NCBI GenBank assembly: GCA_963709525.1
Contig: CAVPXB010000009.1
Span: 124,001 to 188,000 of the forward strand
Direction: 5' to 3'
Source: CAIWHR01 sp963709525
GTDB taxonomy: Bacteria; Pseudomonadota; Gammaproteobacteria; Burkholderiales; Casimicrobiaceae
Length of the DNA: 64,000 bases
This document shows, in pieces, positions 16,343-25,369 of the stretch. Position 1 is the first letter of the stretch, and each line of letters opens with the position of its first letter. The translations under genes and the position numbers were made by a program. The notes under the pieces were generated by a model. It made no database searches. It had not been told where the DNA came from and worked only from the letters and a program-made list of their open reading frames with translations.

Positions 16343-16801
16343 TCATGCGCGCGAGCGTTGTTGCTTGAAGACCGATTCAAGATTCCCGATCGTCTTGCGC
16401 AATGCCCCGAATATGGCTCGCTTGACCAGGAGACGGTCGAATAGACCTGCCAGTCCGCTCCGTGGCTCGAAAGCAACGACCGGACGGAACTCGAAGCCTC
16501 CGGGAACTGCCTTGAAATGTCGCTCATGCATGGCGTCGGGCAGACCCTGTTGACGGCTGACATACGCAACTCGGGCGTCCTTCTCGAACTGCTTCAATGT
16601 CATGTTCACCTCCACGTCGCGACCGAGCAGTCGAATGACCACCGTTACCTTGTCGCCGGGCGCGTCCCATTTGGCATGGGCGGAGTCGTGAAGCCGAACG
16701 AAGTTCGGGAAGAACTCCTTCCAGTTTCTTGTGTCCGTGATGTACGCAAAGGCATCGCCAACGGAAACGGGAAAGGTATGAGTCAGTTCGACGCGTGTCA
16801 T
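16343..16801 (-). CDS. SRPBCC (START-like) superfamily protein
   Basis: This 152-residue protein starts at an ATG with GGGAGA upstream. The pattern VELTHTFPVSVGDAFAYITD, NWKEFFP, then beta strands (VTVVIRLLGRDVEVNM, FEFRPVVAFEP) and a long C-terminal helix (LVKRAIFGALRKTIGNLE) fits the helix-grip fold of SRPBCC/polyketide-cyclase-like proteins, which bind hydrophobic ligands. No catalytic residue set can be named and the ligand is unknown. The neighbours give no hint. Confidence 0.7.
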   Translation of the reverse strand: MTRVELTHTFPVSVGDAFAYITDTRNWKEFFPNFVRLHDSAHAKWDAPGDKVTVVIRLLGRDVEVNMTLKQFEKDARVAYVSRQQGLPDAMHERHFKAVPGGFEFRPVVAFEPRSGLAGLFDRLLVKRAIFGALRKTIGNLESVFKQQRSRA

Positions 16802-17130
16802 CAATCGCTCTCCCGAGATGAGCGGCGCATTCGACAAACACGCCGCCTGCTGCGCTGCAAGCCAGTGCCCCATCTGCATTCGGCGTGTGTTCTCGAACCA
16901 AGCCCGATGCGGCACGCTTTCCCGGCCCGTTGTGCGGCGGCGCCGAGCGGACCAGTGAACAGACCAAGCGCAACGCTGCCGATGAACGGTCGCCGATCCG
17001 CAACTGAATCGCGTCGTCGACAATCGAAGGCCCGACCATACTACGCCTCATGCTGCCGCTCGCACCGCCGAGGGAGGCCGGCGGTCAGTTTGGGTCGAGT
17101 CCGCGACGAAGAGGCGTGAACAATCGCAAG
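16802..17130. other. intergenic region between divergent genes
   Basis: I see no gene here. The space separates the SRPBCC gene from the small membrane protein and should hold both promoters, but no box is clear enough to call. Confidence 0.4.
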
Positions 17131-17589
17131 ATGGATTCGAAGGCGCTGCTTCTCCCGTTCGTGGTCGTCGCGGCCATCGGTGCGCTCCTGACGCTCCACG
17201 ACCAGAGCGCGGGGGGAATGCTGCAGGGCATTTTGACCCGGTTCTTCTGGATCTTCTACATTGCCTACTTTGTGCTTGCATGGATCGCTCACGTCGCGAT
17301 GGGTCGGCGCAGGGGTGGCTGGCTCGTAGCAGCACACGCCGTCGCGCTCATCGGCGGCCTCGCCATTGCTGCGGGCACGTTTTATCTCGCGGCGGAGTCG
17401 GACAGGAGCTCGGTTCGCGTCGACCGCCAAATGCACCAGCCCCCCGCCGCATCCGCGCGAGGGCACGATAGTACGGCTCCACGACCCGGAATGGCCCCGC
17501 CGGCGCCGATCACTTCCGGAGCGGCGCCCAAGGATTCCAGGTCTCGTCCGAGGCCCGTGGAGCCTGGCCCGGAACCCCGCCGCGAATGA
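17131..17589 (+). CDS. small membrane protein of unknown function
   Basis: This is a 152-residue protein if the ATG at 17131 is used; a GTG at 17116 is also possible, and neither has a good ribosome site. Three hydrophobic segments (LLLPFVVVAAIGALL, FFWIFYIAYFVLAWIA, WLVAAHAVALIGGLAIAAG) are followed by a hydrophilic, Pro/Arg-rich tail of about 55 residues. I do not recognise a family. Confidence 0.5.
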   Translation: MDSKALLLPFVVVAAIGALLTLHDQSAGGMLQGILTRFFWIFYIAYFVLAWIAHVAMGRRRGGWLVAAHAVALIGGLAIAAGTFYLAAESDRSSVRVDRQMHQPPAASARGHDSTAPRPGMAPPAPITSGAAPKDSRSRPRPVEPGPEPRRE

Positions 17590-17724
17590 GGCCACGGGCT
17601 GCTTCGTCAGCCCGGCCGGAATACACGGGCCCGAGCGATGTCCCTTGCGGGCAGGCATCAGACAAATCTTGACGGATTCCGATCGCCTTTCGGCGCGCAC
17701 CCGTTTCGGGTACGGGGAGCACGT

Positions 17725-18063
17725 TTACGCCAGCCCGAATCGCCGGCGCAGGCCAGCGCTCCTGAAAACGAGCGTCGACAGTGCGCTAAGGAGCGCCACC
17801 GCGCCCAGGATCGCCGCCAGACGGGCGTAGGGCTGTCCCATCAGCTGCCGGGCTTCGATCAGCCGATAGAGCGTCAGCAGCCATTCGAGTGCCCCGGCTG
17901 CGAGTCCCAGCTGGACGGTGCGCGCCGCCCAGGCGCGGGGCACGAACAGCAGCGCCACCAGCACGACGGCGAGTCCGGACAGAACGAGATTCCCGGCCCG
18001 ATAAAAATGGGCGGCCAGCACAAGCGCCGCGAGCGCCGGTGGCAACAGCCACGCGATGATCAT
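17725..18063 (-). CDS. small four-helix membrane protein of unknown function
   Basis: This 112-residue protein is almost wholly hydrophobic, with four likely transmembrane helices and an Arg-rich end (RSAGLRRRFGLA). Its ATG overlaps the stop of the MBL-fold gene as ATGA, so the two are probably translated together. No family is recognised. Confidence 0.6.
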   Translation of the reverse strand: MIIAWLLPPALAALVLAAHFYRAGNLVLSGLAVVLVALLFVPRAWAARTVQLGLAAGALEWLLTLYRLIEARQLMGQPYARLAAILGAVALLSALSTLVFRSAGLRRRFGLA

Positions 18064-18710
18064 CGCCCTGCCAGCGCGTCGTCGCCGACGTAAGGGTTGT
18101 TCTGTCGCTCCTCGCCGAAGGTGGACATCGGCCCGTGACCGGGAACGAACTGCACGTCGTCGCCGCAGGGCCACAGCTTGCCGGTGATCGATGCGATCAG
18201 CGTATCCAGATTGCCGCGCGGAAAATCGGTGCGCCCGATCGAACCCTGGAACAGCACGTCGCCGACGAAGGCAATCCCGAGATCCCGATTGACGAAAACC
18301 ACGTGACCCGGCGTGTGGCCGGGGCAATGCAGGACGTCGAACGCGAGCTCGCCCACGGTGACGGTGTCCCCGTCATCGAGCCATCGGTCGGGAGCAAACG
18401 GCCGCGCGCCCGGGACGCCGAACGCCGATCCCTGCGCGCCGAGCTGGTCGATCCAGAAGGCGTCCTCGCGCTGCGGTCCCTCGATCGGCACGCCGGTGCG
18501 CTCGGCGATCTCGGCGGCGCCGCCGCAATGGTCGATGTGGCCGTGGGTGATGAGGATCTTCTCCAGCGCGGCGCCGCTCCTGGCGACGGCAGCGAGCAGG
18601 TGATCGACGTCCCCGCCCGGATCGACCAGCGCAGCGCGTTTGGTTTTTTCACAGATGATCAGCGAGCAGTTTTGCTGGTACGCAGTGACGGGAAGGATGG
18701 CGAGTTTCAT
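18060..18710 (-). CDS. MBL-fold metallo-hydrolase (glyoxalase II-like, YcbL type)
   Basis: This 216-residue protein begins MKLAILPVTAYQQNC, typical for this group. Metal ligands are clear: THGHIDHCGG (HxHxDH), HCPGHTPGHV with the third His, and FVGDVLF with the bridging Asp. The late FVPGHGPMS gives the last His. The short length lacks the C-terminal helical domain of true glyoxalase II, as in YcbL-like thioesterase enzymes. The likely reaction is hydrolysis of small thioesters. A small membrane protein gene overlaps its stop codon. Confidence 0.85.
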   Translation of the reverse strand: MKLAILPVTAYQQNCSLIICEKTKRAALVDPGGDVDHLLAAVARSGAALEKILITHGHIDHCGGAAEIAERTGVPIEGPQREDAFWIDQLGAQGSAFGVPGARPFAPDRWLDDGDTVTVGELAFDVLHCPGHTPGHVVFVNRDLGIAFVGDVLFQGSIGRTDFPRGNLDTLIASITGKLWPCGDDVQFVPGHGPMSTFGEERQNNPYVGDDALAGR

Positions 18711-18799
18711 CGGGGGCGCAGAAGGGGAAATCGTGGGCGTGATCATACCCCTCGCCATCGCGCCTAAAATGCGGCTTTGGCCGCCATTTCCTCGAAACC

Positions 18800-19228
18800 A
18801 TGCCGCGCATCAGGATCGACCTGCCCGAAAGCTTCGCTTTTTCCACCGAAGTGCCGATCTGCATCGGTCACATCAATTACGGCAATCACCTCGACAACGC
18901 GCAGTTGATCGCGCTGGTGTCCGAGGCGCGCGTGCGCTTCTTCAAGTCGTTGGGCTACACCGAGCTCGATGTCGAGGGTGTCGGCATCGTCGTCGCCGAT
19001 GTGGCGGCGCAGTACCGCTCGGAAGGCCGGCACGGCGAAACGATGGTCGTCGCGATGGCAGCTGAGCACTTCGACAAGCACGGCTGCGACCTCGTCTGGC
19101 GCATGAGCGACAAGGCGAGCGGACGCGAAGTGGCGCGCGGCAAGCACGGCATCGTGTTCTTCGACTACACGGTGCGCAAGCCGGTGCCGGTGCCCCCGGG
19201 CTTCCTGGCGAAGGCGCGGGCGGCATGA
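18800..19228 (+). CDS. hotdog-fold acyl-CoA thioesterase
   Basis: This 142-residue protein has the hotdog-fold pattern of the 4HBT/FadM-like group: EVPICIGHINYGNHLDNAQ (residues about 16-34) followed by the helix LIALVSEARVRFFKSLG and strands VVADVAAQYRSEGRHGE and GKHGIVFFDY. The Asn/Asp cluster in the first motif is where the catalytic acid lies in this group. The family cleaves acyl-CoA thioesters; chain preference cannot be read. Its stop overlaps the start of a radical SAM gene (ATGA), which suggests a two-gene unit. Confidence 0.8.
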   Translation: MPRIRIDLPESFAFSTEVPICIGHINYGNHLDNAQLIALVSEARVRFFKSLGYTELDVEGVGIVVADVAAQYRSEGRHGETMVVAMAAEHFDKHGCDLVWRMSDKASGREVARGKHGIVFFDYTVRKPVPVPPGFLAKARAA

Positions 19229-20115
19229 TTCCGATCCGCTACGTCGAACCGGTGTTTCGCCCGCCCAGCGAGGCGGAATCGCTGATCCTGCCGGTGACGG
19301 ACGGTTGCTCGTGGAATCGCTGCAGCTTCTGCGAGATGTACACCGCGCCGCAGAAGAAGTTCCGGGCGCGCGACGAAGCCGAGGTGCTGGAAAGCATCCG
19401 ATCGACCGGGCAGCAGTACGGCGAAGAAATCCGCCGCGTGTTCCTGGCCGATGGCGACGCGCTGGTGCTGCCCACGCGGCGACTGTTGGACATTCTCCTG
19501 GCCATCCGCACGCACCTGCCGGCGGTGCGGCGCATTTCCAGCTACTGCCTGCCGCGCAACCTGCGCAAGAAATCGCAGGCCGAGATCGACGCGCTTGCCG
19601 CCGCCGGCCTCGCGATGGTCTACGTCGGCGCCGAATCGGGCGACGACCCGGTGCTGGCGGCGGTGAACAAGGGAGAGACCTTCGAATCCACGCGCGCGGC
19701 GCTCGACAAGCTGCGGACCGCCGGCATCAAGCGCTCGGTGATGATCCTGAACGGCCTGGGGGGCCGCGAGCTGTCGCGCCAGCACGCCGAGAATTCGGCC
19801 CGTCTGGCCAACGCCACGCAGCCGGAATTCCTGTCGACGCTGGTGGTCAGCTTTCCGCAAGGAGAGGAGCGCCTGCGCGCGGGCTTTCCCGGCTGGGAGC
19901 CGCTGACCCAGCATGAACTGTTCGTCGAAATGGAACAATTCCTGTCCGACCTGGAACTGGAGCGGACCGTGTTCCGCAGCGATCATGCGTCGAACTGGCT
20001 GATCCTCAAGGGCACGCTCGGCGCGGACAAGGCGCGGCTGTTGCGTGAGGTCCGGCAGGCGATCGCCGCGCCCGAAGCCGCGCCTCTGCGTCCCGCCTGG
20101 GCGCGAGGCCTGTAG
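19225..20115 (+). CDS. radical SAM protein with CX4CX2C cluster motif
   Basis: This 296-residue protein binds a 4Fe-4S cluster through DGCSWNRCSFCEMY (residues about 26-39). The three Cys have spacing CX4CX2C instead of the usual CX3CX2C. The core continues with the glycine-rich SAM contacts VFLADGDALVL and AMVYVGAESGDD. Later strands (RSVMILNGLGG) complete a partial TIM barrel. There is no B12 domain and no TRAM domain. The substrate is unknown. It is translationally coupled to the upstream thioesterase. Confidence 0.8.
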   Translation: MIPIRYVEPVFRPPSEAESLILPVTDGCSWNRCSFCEMYTAPQKKFRARDEAEVLESIRSTGQQYGEEIRRVFLADGDALVLPTRRLLDILLAIRTHLPAVRRISSYCLPRNLRKKSQAEIDALAAAGLAMVYVGAESGDDPVLAAVNKGETFESTRAALDKLRTAGIKRSVMILNGLGGRELSRQHAENSARLANATQPEFLSTLVVSFPQGEERLRAGFPGWEPLTQHELFVEMEQFLSDLELERTVFRSDHASNWLILKGTLGADKARLLREVRQAIAAPEAAPLRPAWARGL

Positions 20116-20123
20116 TCCTCGTC

Positions 20124-21263
20124 TCAGAACAGGTCGAGCTGCGGGCTCGGTCGTTCGCGCGGCGGGCGAAACTGCGTGGTGTCGAGCGCCGGCACGCGGA
20201 CGGTGTCGAGGCGAAGCCGCTTGCAGGTGATCGCGAAGCGGTCGCGGATCAGGTTCGCGTATTCGCCCTCGCCGCGCATCCGCGCGCCGAAGCGCGAATC
20301 GTTGTCGCGGCCACCGCGGATGTCCTGGACGAGGCTCATCACATGCGCGGCGCGCAGCGGGGTGTGGGCATCGAGCCAGGCGCGGAACAGCGGCGCGACC
20401 TCGCGCGGCAGCCGCAGCATCGACCAGCCGGCGTGGCAGGCGTTCGCGGCCGCCGCGCCCTCGAGGATGCGCTCCAGATCACGGTCGGTGAGCTGCGGGA
20501 TCACCGGGGCGACGATGACGCCGACGGGGATGCCCGCCGCCGCGAGCCGGGCGACGATTTCCAGCCGGCGCTGCGGCGCGGGCGCCCGCGGGTCGAGCTT
20601 GCGCGCCAATTCGCGATCGAGCGTGCCGACCGAGACGAACACCCGCACGAGGTTCTTCGCCGCCATCGGCGCCAGCAGGTCGATGTCGCGTTCGACCAGC
20701 ACGCCCTTGGTGGTGATCGTCAGCGGATGCGCGCACTCGCTCAGCACCTCGATCACCTGGCGGGTGATCCGCCATTCGCGCTCGATCGGCTGGTAGGGAT
20801 CGGTGTTGGCGCCCAGCGCGATCGGCAGGCAGCGGTAGCCGGGCTGCGCCAGCTCGCGGCGCAGCAGATCCGCGGCGTTCGGCTTCGCGAACAGCCGGGT
20901 CTCGAAATCGAGCCCGGGCGACAGGTCGAGGTACGCGTGAGAGGGCCGCGCGTAGCAGTAGATGCAGCCGTGCTCGCAGCCCTGGTAGGGATTGATCGAC
21001 TGCGCGAACGGAATGTCCGGCGAATCGTTGCGGCTGATGATGGTCCGCGCCTGCTGGATGCGCACGGTCGTCTTCACGCGCGGCGGCTCGTCCGGCAGCA
21101 GCGCGGCCGCCTCCGATTCTCCGCAGGGCCACCCGTCGTCGATTCTTTCGCGCGACTCGGCGGCGAACCGGTTGTCCGGATTGTGGGTCGCGCCACGGCC
21201 TTTGACCGGACTGTGCGCGGATCCGGTGGGGACTTCGATTGAGCGGGAGCGGGAAAAGGCCAT
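20124..21263 (-). CDS. PA0069-family radical SAM protein (SplB-like)
   Basis: This 379-residue protein carries QGCEHGCIYCYARPSHAYLDL around residue 100, with the canonical CX3CX2C cluster motif and the YARP.H segment of SplB-like proteins (COG1533). Conserved later parts are IALGANTDPYQPIER and TITTKGVLVERD. The end has GARMRGEGEYANLI. The ATG at 21263 was chosen because the sequence upstream of it has no family likeness; the ribosome site is weak. Spore photolyase itself is not expected in this organism. The true substrate is unknown. Confidence 0.85.
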   Translation of the reverse strand: MAFSRSRSIEVPTGSAHSPVKGRGATHNPDNRFAAESRERIDDGWPCGESEAAALLPDEPPRVKTTVRIQQARTIISRNDSPDIPFAQSINPYQGCEHGCIYCYARPSHAYLDLSPGLDFETRLFAKPNAADLLRRELAQPGYRCLPIALGANTDPYQPIEREWRITRQVIEVLSECAHPLTITTKGVLVERDIDLLAPMAAKNLVRVFVSVGTLDRELARKLDPRAPAPQRRLEIVARLAAAGIPVGVIVAPVIPQLTDRDLERILEGAAAANACHAGWSMLRLPREVAPLFRAWLDAHTPLRAAHVMSLVQDIRGGRDNDSRFGARMRGEGEYANLIRDRFAITCKRLRLDTVRVPALDTTQFRPPRERPSPQLDLF

Positions 21264-21399
21264 CGCCGGATTGTAGGCCTGCCCGCAAGCGACGGGAGCG
21301 GTACACGGGCGTTCCGGCAGGCCTTTTGCTCGTCGCGGAAAACCGCATAGAATCGCCGGCGAGGGCGATCCCTGTCGTTTGTCAAACGTTGCCGCGATC

Positions 21400-22704
21400 A
21401 TGAGCCGACCCAATTCGCCACACTTCGACACCCTGTCGGTCCACGCCGGCGCGAAGCCCGATCCCGTCACCGGCGCGCGGGCGACGCCGATCTACCAGAC
21501 GGCGTCGTTCGTGTTTCCCGACAGCGATCGCGCCGCGGCGCTGTTCAACATGGAGCGCGCGGGGCACGTCTATTCGCGGATCTCCAACCCGACCAATGCC
21601 GTGCTCGAGGAACGCATCGCAGCGCTCGAGGGCGGCGTGGGGGCGATCGCCACGGCCAGCGGCCAGGCGGCATTGCATCTGGCGATCGTGACGCTGATGG
21701 GCGCGGGCTCGCACATCGTGGCCTCTGGCGCGCTCTATGGCGGCTCGCACAACCTTCTCGACTACACGCTGCCGCGCTTCGGCATCGAGACGAGCTTCGT
21801 CGAGCCACGCGATCTCGATGCCTGGCGCGCGGCGATCCGTCCGAATACGCGACTGCTGTTCGGCGAGACGCTCGGCAACCCGGGCCTCGACGTGCTCGAC
21901 ATTCCGCGCGTCGCCGCGCTGGCGCACGATCACGGCCTGCCGCTGCTCGTCGACTCGACGTTCACCACTCCCTGGCTCATCCAGCCCTTCGCGCACGGCG
22001 CCGACCTCGTCTTTCACTCGGCGACCAAGTTCCTTTCAGGACACGGCACGGTGATCGGCGGTCTGCTGGTCGATTCAGGACAATTCGACTGGGATACGAG
22101 CGCTGCGGCCGGCAAGTTTCCGACGCTGACGCAGCCCTACGCGGGCTTCCACGACATGGTGTTCGCCGAGGAGTCGACGACGGCCGCGTTTCTGTTGCGC
22201 GCGCGACGCGAAGGCCTGCGCGATTTTGGCGCCTGCATGGCGCCGATGACGGCGTTCCAGATACTGCAGGGAGTCGAGACGCTGCCGCTGCGGATGGCGC
22301 GCCATGTCGACAATGCGCGGCGGATCATCGCCTGGCTTGCCGAGCAGCCACTGGTCAGGCGCGTCGCGACGCCGGAACTGCCCTCGCATCCCGACCACGC
22401 TCTCGCGCAGCGCCTGCTGCCGCGCGGCTGCGGGGCGGTGTTCTCGTTCGATCTCGCCGGCACGCGCGAGCAGGGGCGCAAGTTCATCGAGGCGCTGCGG
22501 ATTTTCTCGCACCTCGCCAACGTCGGCGACGCGAAGTCGCTGGTCATCCATCCCGCCAGCACCACGCATTTCCGGATGTCGGCCGCCGATCTCGCGCGTG
22601 CCGGCATCGGCGAGGGAACGATCCGGCTGTCGGTGGGGCTCGAGGACGCGGGCGATCTCATCGAGGACCTCTCCCGCGCGCTCCACGCGGCAGGGAAAGC
22701 CTGA
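21400..22704 (+). CDS. O-acetylhomoserine/O-succinylhomoserine sulfhydrylase (MetY/MetZ type)
   Basis: This 434-residue protein belongs to the Cys/Met metabolism PLP family. It opens DTLSVHAGAKPDPVTGARA, has the RISNPTNAVLEERIAALE substrate and PLP loop, and the Schiff-base lysine Lys210 in FHSATKFLSGHG. The C-terminus carries SLVIHPASTTH. The length and first motif point to the MetY branch, which uses O-acetylhomoserine and sulfide to make homocysteine; the related MetZ reaction cannot be excluded. The ATG at 21400 is taken; a TTG at 21379 is in frame. Its stop overlaps the next ATG by one base. Confidence 0.9.
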   Translation: MSRPNSPHFDTLSVHAGAKPDPVTGARATPIYQTASFVFPDSDRAAALFNMERAGHVYSRISNPTNAVLEERIAALEGGVGAIATASGQAALHLAIVTLMGAGSHIVASGALYGGSHNLLDYTLPRFGIETSFVEPRDLDAWRAAIRPNTRLLFGETLGNPGLDVLDIPRVAALAHDHGLPLLVDSTFTTPWLIQPFAHGADLVFHSATKFLSGHGTVIGGLLVDSGQFDWDTSAAAGKFPTLTQPYAGFHDMVFAEESTTAAFLLRARREGLRDFGACMAPMTAFQILQGVETLPLRMARHVDNARRIIAWLAEQPLVRRVATPELPSHPDHALAQRLLPRGCGAVFSFDLAGTREQGRKFIEALRIFSHLANVGDAKSLVIHPASTTHFRMSAADLARAGIGEGTIRLSVGLEDAGDLIEDLSRALHAAGKA

Positions 22705-23493
22705 TGCAGATCAGCGTCGCAGGCCATCCGGTCTATGCCTACACGGGCAGCCGCGCGCCCGATCCTTCGCTGCCCACCGTGGTCTTCATCCACGGCGCCG
22801 CCAACGACCACGGTGTCTGGGCGCTGCAGTCGCGCTATTTCGCCTGGCATGGCCGCAATGTGGTGGCCATCGACCTGCCGGGACACGGGCGTTCCGGGGG
22901 CCCTGCGCTGGCGAGCGTCGAGGCGATCTCCGGGTGGGTGATCGCGTTGCTCGATGCCGCGGGCGTGACCAGTGCAGCGCTGTGCGGGCATTCGCTGGGA
23001 TCGCTCGTTGCCCTGGAGTGCGCGGCACGACACCCGGCGCGGATCGGCAGGATCGCGCTCCTTGGCGCGGCGGCGCCGATGACGGTCAGCGACGAACTGC
23101 TGGCCTGCGCGAAGGCCGGCGATCACGCGGCGCTGGAGATGATCAACAGCCTGGTCCTACAGCGCGGGCAATCAACTTGGCGGCAACGCGGTGCCGGGGA
23201 TGTGGATGACGGGCAACGGATTGCGCTTGATGGAGCGGGCGGCGCCCGGCGTGCTCTACACCGACCTTGCCGCCTGCCACGCGTATGCCGACGGACTTGC
23301 GGCTGCCGCCCGCTGCCGATGCCCGGCCTTGCTGATTCTGGGCAGTCGAGACATCATGGCGCCACCAAGAAACGCGGCCGCGCTGATCGAAGCGCTGCCG
23401 CAACACCGGAAAGTGACGCTGCCGGGTTGCGGGCACGCATCGATGGCCGAAGCGCCGGATGCCGTGCTGGACGCGCTGCGTTCGTTCCTGTAG
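22704..23493 (+). CDS. alpha/beta hydrolase, interrupted by a one-base frameshift
   Basis: The first 149 codons encode VVFIHGAANDHGVW, the oxyanion region, and LCGHSLGSLVAL with the nucleophile Ser. The frame is then lost at about 23150. From there the next frame gives the rest of the fold: GNAVPGMWMTG, LLILGSRDIMAPP with the catalytic Asp, and LPGCGHASMAEAP with the His. Removal of one C in CAGCCTGG at 23149-23152 restores a full protein of about 262 residues with a natural INSWSYSAGNQLGG junction. A sequencing insertion is more likely than decay, because both parts are well conserved. The start overlaps the upstream metabolic gene by one base. Confidence 0.8.
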
Positions 23494-23507
23494 TCGGAGG
23501 GGGGTCC

Positions 23508-24287
23508 ATGAGTCACGAGATCGACGTCGAGCGGTCGACGTTTCCGGAGGTGCGTGCCATTGCCGTCGGCGCGCCGTTCGGGTGGCTCGCCAAGGGCTGG
23601 CAGGATTTCCGCGCCCGCCCCCTGCCCAGCCTGTTCTACGGCGTTTTCTTTGCCGCGATGGGCTGGCTGATCGCCTTCACGTTCCGCAGTGCGTACCAGT
23701 ACGTGTCGGCGCTGGTGACGGGCTTCTTCCTGGTCGGCCCCTTCCTCGCCATCGGTCTGTATGACCTGTCGCGCCGCCGGCAGCGGGGCGAAGTGCCGGC
23801 GCTCTTGCCGACGCTCGATGCCTGGCGCTCCAACCTGGGCGCGATCGGCATGTTCGCGCTGGTGCTCGGGGTCATCCTGCTCGTCTGGGCGCGCGCATCG
23901 CTGGTCGTGTTCGCGCTCTTCTACACGCAGGACATGCCGAGTCTCCAGGGCTTTGCCGCGCAGGTGTTTTCGCTCGACAACCTCGAGTTCCTGTTCGCCT
24001 ATTTCTGCGTCGGGGGTTTCTTTGCCGTGCTGGTCTTCGCCATTTCGGTCGTGTCGGTGCCGATGATGATGGACCGTGACACCGACGGGATCGTTGCGGT
24101 GCTGACGAGCCTCAAGGCGTTCGGCGCCAGCGTGCCGGCAATGATCGTCTGGGGGCTGATCATCGCCGTGGTGATCGGACTGGGCTTCGCGCTCTGGTTC
24201 GTCGGCCTCGTGGTCGCGGTGCCGGTCATCGGCCATGCGACCTGGCACGCGTATCGCGAGATCGTGGTGGCCGAGAAGGGCGTCTGA
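23508..24287 (+). CDS. DUF2189-family membrane protein
   Basis: This 259-residue protein has about six transmembrane segments. The ATG has CGGAGGGGG upstream. The pattern APFGWLAKGWQDFRARPLPSLFYG and the central FLVGPFLAIGLYDLSRRRQRG match DUF2189 (COG5473) inner-membrane proteins. Acidic MMMDRDTDG follows the fifth helix, as in the family. Function is unknown. It lies in a plus-strand run from the sulfhydrylase gene to rsmE. Confidence 0.8.
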   Translation: MSHEIDVERSTFPEVRAIAVGAPFGWLAKGWQDFRARPLPSLFYGVFFAAMGWLIAFTFRSAYQYVSALVTGFFLVGPFLAIGLYDLSRRRQRGEVPALLPTLDAWRSNLGAIGMFALVLGVILLVWARASLVVFALFYTQDMPSLQGFAAQVFSLDNLEFLFAYFCVGGFFAVLVFAISVVSVPMMMDRDTDGIVAVLTSLKAFGASVPAMIVWGLIIAVVIGLGFALWFVGLVVAVPVIGHATWHAYREIVVAEKGV

Positions 24288-24318
24288 TGCCGGCGTCGAT
24301 GCGTGAGCATTCGCGATC

Positions 24319-25053
24319 GTGAGCGCGCCGCGTTTCTTCGTCCCGTTCGCGTTGTCGGCGGACTGCGTTGGACAGGTCGTCGATCTTCCGGAAGCGGCGG
24401 CCCACCATGCGCTGCGCGTGCGGCGCCTGACGGCAGGCCAGGCGCTGACGCTCTTCGACGGAAAGGGCGGCGAGTATGCCGCGACCATCGAGCGCGCCGA
24501 CAAGCGCGGCGCACAGGTTCGCGTCACTGCCTTCGACCCGGTCGAGCGCGAATCGCCTTTGGTGTTGACGCTGGCGCAGGGCATCGCTGCCAACGATGCG
24601 ATGGATTTCGCGCTGCGCAAGGCCGTCGAACTGGGCGTCGCCTCGATCCAGCCGCTGGTGACGGCGCGCAGCGCGCCGTTGCCGGCAGGTGAGCGCGGCG
24701 AGCGGCGGCACTCGCACTGGCAGCAGATCGCCATCGCCGCGTGCGAGCAGTGCGGACGCAACCGCGTTCCCCTGGTCGCCGTCCCCTTGCCGCTGCCCGA
24801 ATGGCTTGCGGCGGAGCAGCACGCGGGCCTGATCCTGGTCCCCGGCGGACCGGACAGGCTGGCCGGATTGGCTCCGCCCGACACTCCGCTCACGCTTCTG
24901 GTCGGCCCCGAGGGCGGCTTTGCGGAGCACGAGATCGCGCTGGCACGACGGGCCGGATGGCGCGCGCTGGGGATGGGGCCGCGGGTGTTGCGGACCGAAA
25001 CCGCAGCCATTGCCGCGCTGGCGGCGATGCAGGCGCTGTGGGGCGACGGTTGA
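24319..25053 (+). CDS. rsmE: 16S rRNA (uracil1498-N3)-methyltransferase RsmE
   Basis: This 244-residue protein starts with GTG (SAPRFFVPFAL). It has an N-terminal PUA-like part (AAHHALRVRRL) and a C-terminal SPOUT/trefoil-knot methyltransferase domain: RKAVELGV, EQCGRN, LLVGPEGGFAEHE and LRTETAAIAALAA, the SAM-binding knot of RsmE. It methylates U1498 of 16S rRNA in the 30S subunit. The length is normal for the family. Confidence 0.95.
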   Translation: MSAPRFFVPFALSADCVGQVVDLPEAAAHHALRVRRLTAGQALTLFDGKGGEYAATIERADKRGAQVRVTAFDPVERESPLVLTLAQGIAANDAMDFALRKAVELGVASIQPLVTARSAPLPAGERGERRHSHWQQIAIAACEQCGRNRVPLVAVPLPLPEWLAAEQHAGLILVPGGPDRLAGLAPPDTPLTLLVGPEGGFAEHEIALARRAGWRALGMGPRVLRTETAAIAALAAMQALWGDG

Positions 25054-25369
25054 TATGGACCGCGGTACCAGGCTCACGTTGTCAACCCGAATCGGCAAAC
25101 AGTCCTCGATCGGGCAATGCTGCGCTGCGGTGATTTCCACTCGCAGGAGTCTGCCGGTGAGGCAATTGCGCCGCGATTGGCGCGGCCACCTTGATCTGAA
25201 GCAAGTTGTTTCCGCGGCGACGGCGCACAATCGCCCGAACGGGGAGGGTAAGCCCGTGCGCCTTGACGTCGTGGCGTTGGTGGCGGCCTGCGCTATCGGG
25301 CCGCCGGATTGGTCTCGAGCCGTAGGTTCGTTTGGCTCCGGAAACGGAACAAAGCAGAAGGAGATTCGT
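25054..25369. other. leader region of the peptide-type ABC operon
   Basis: No protein gene is supported in this 316-bp stretch. It ends in CAGAAGGAGATTCGT, a good ribosome site for the ATG at 25370. I could not pick out a convincing promoter. Confidence 0.5.
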
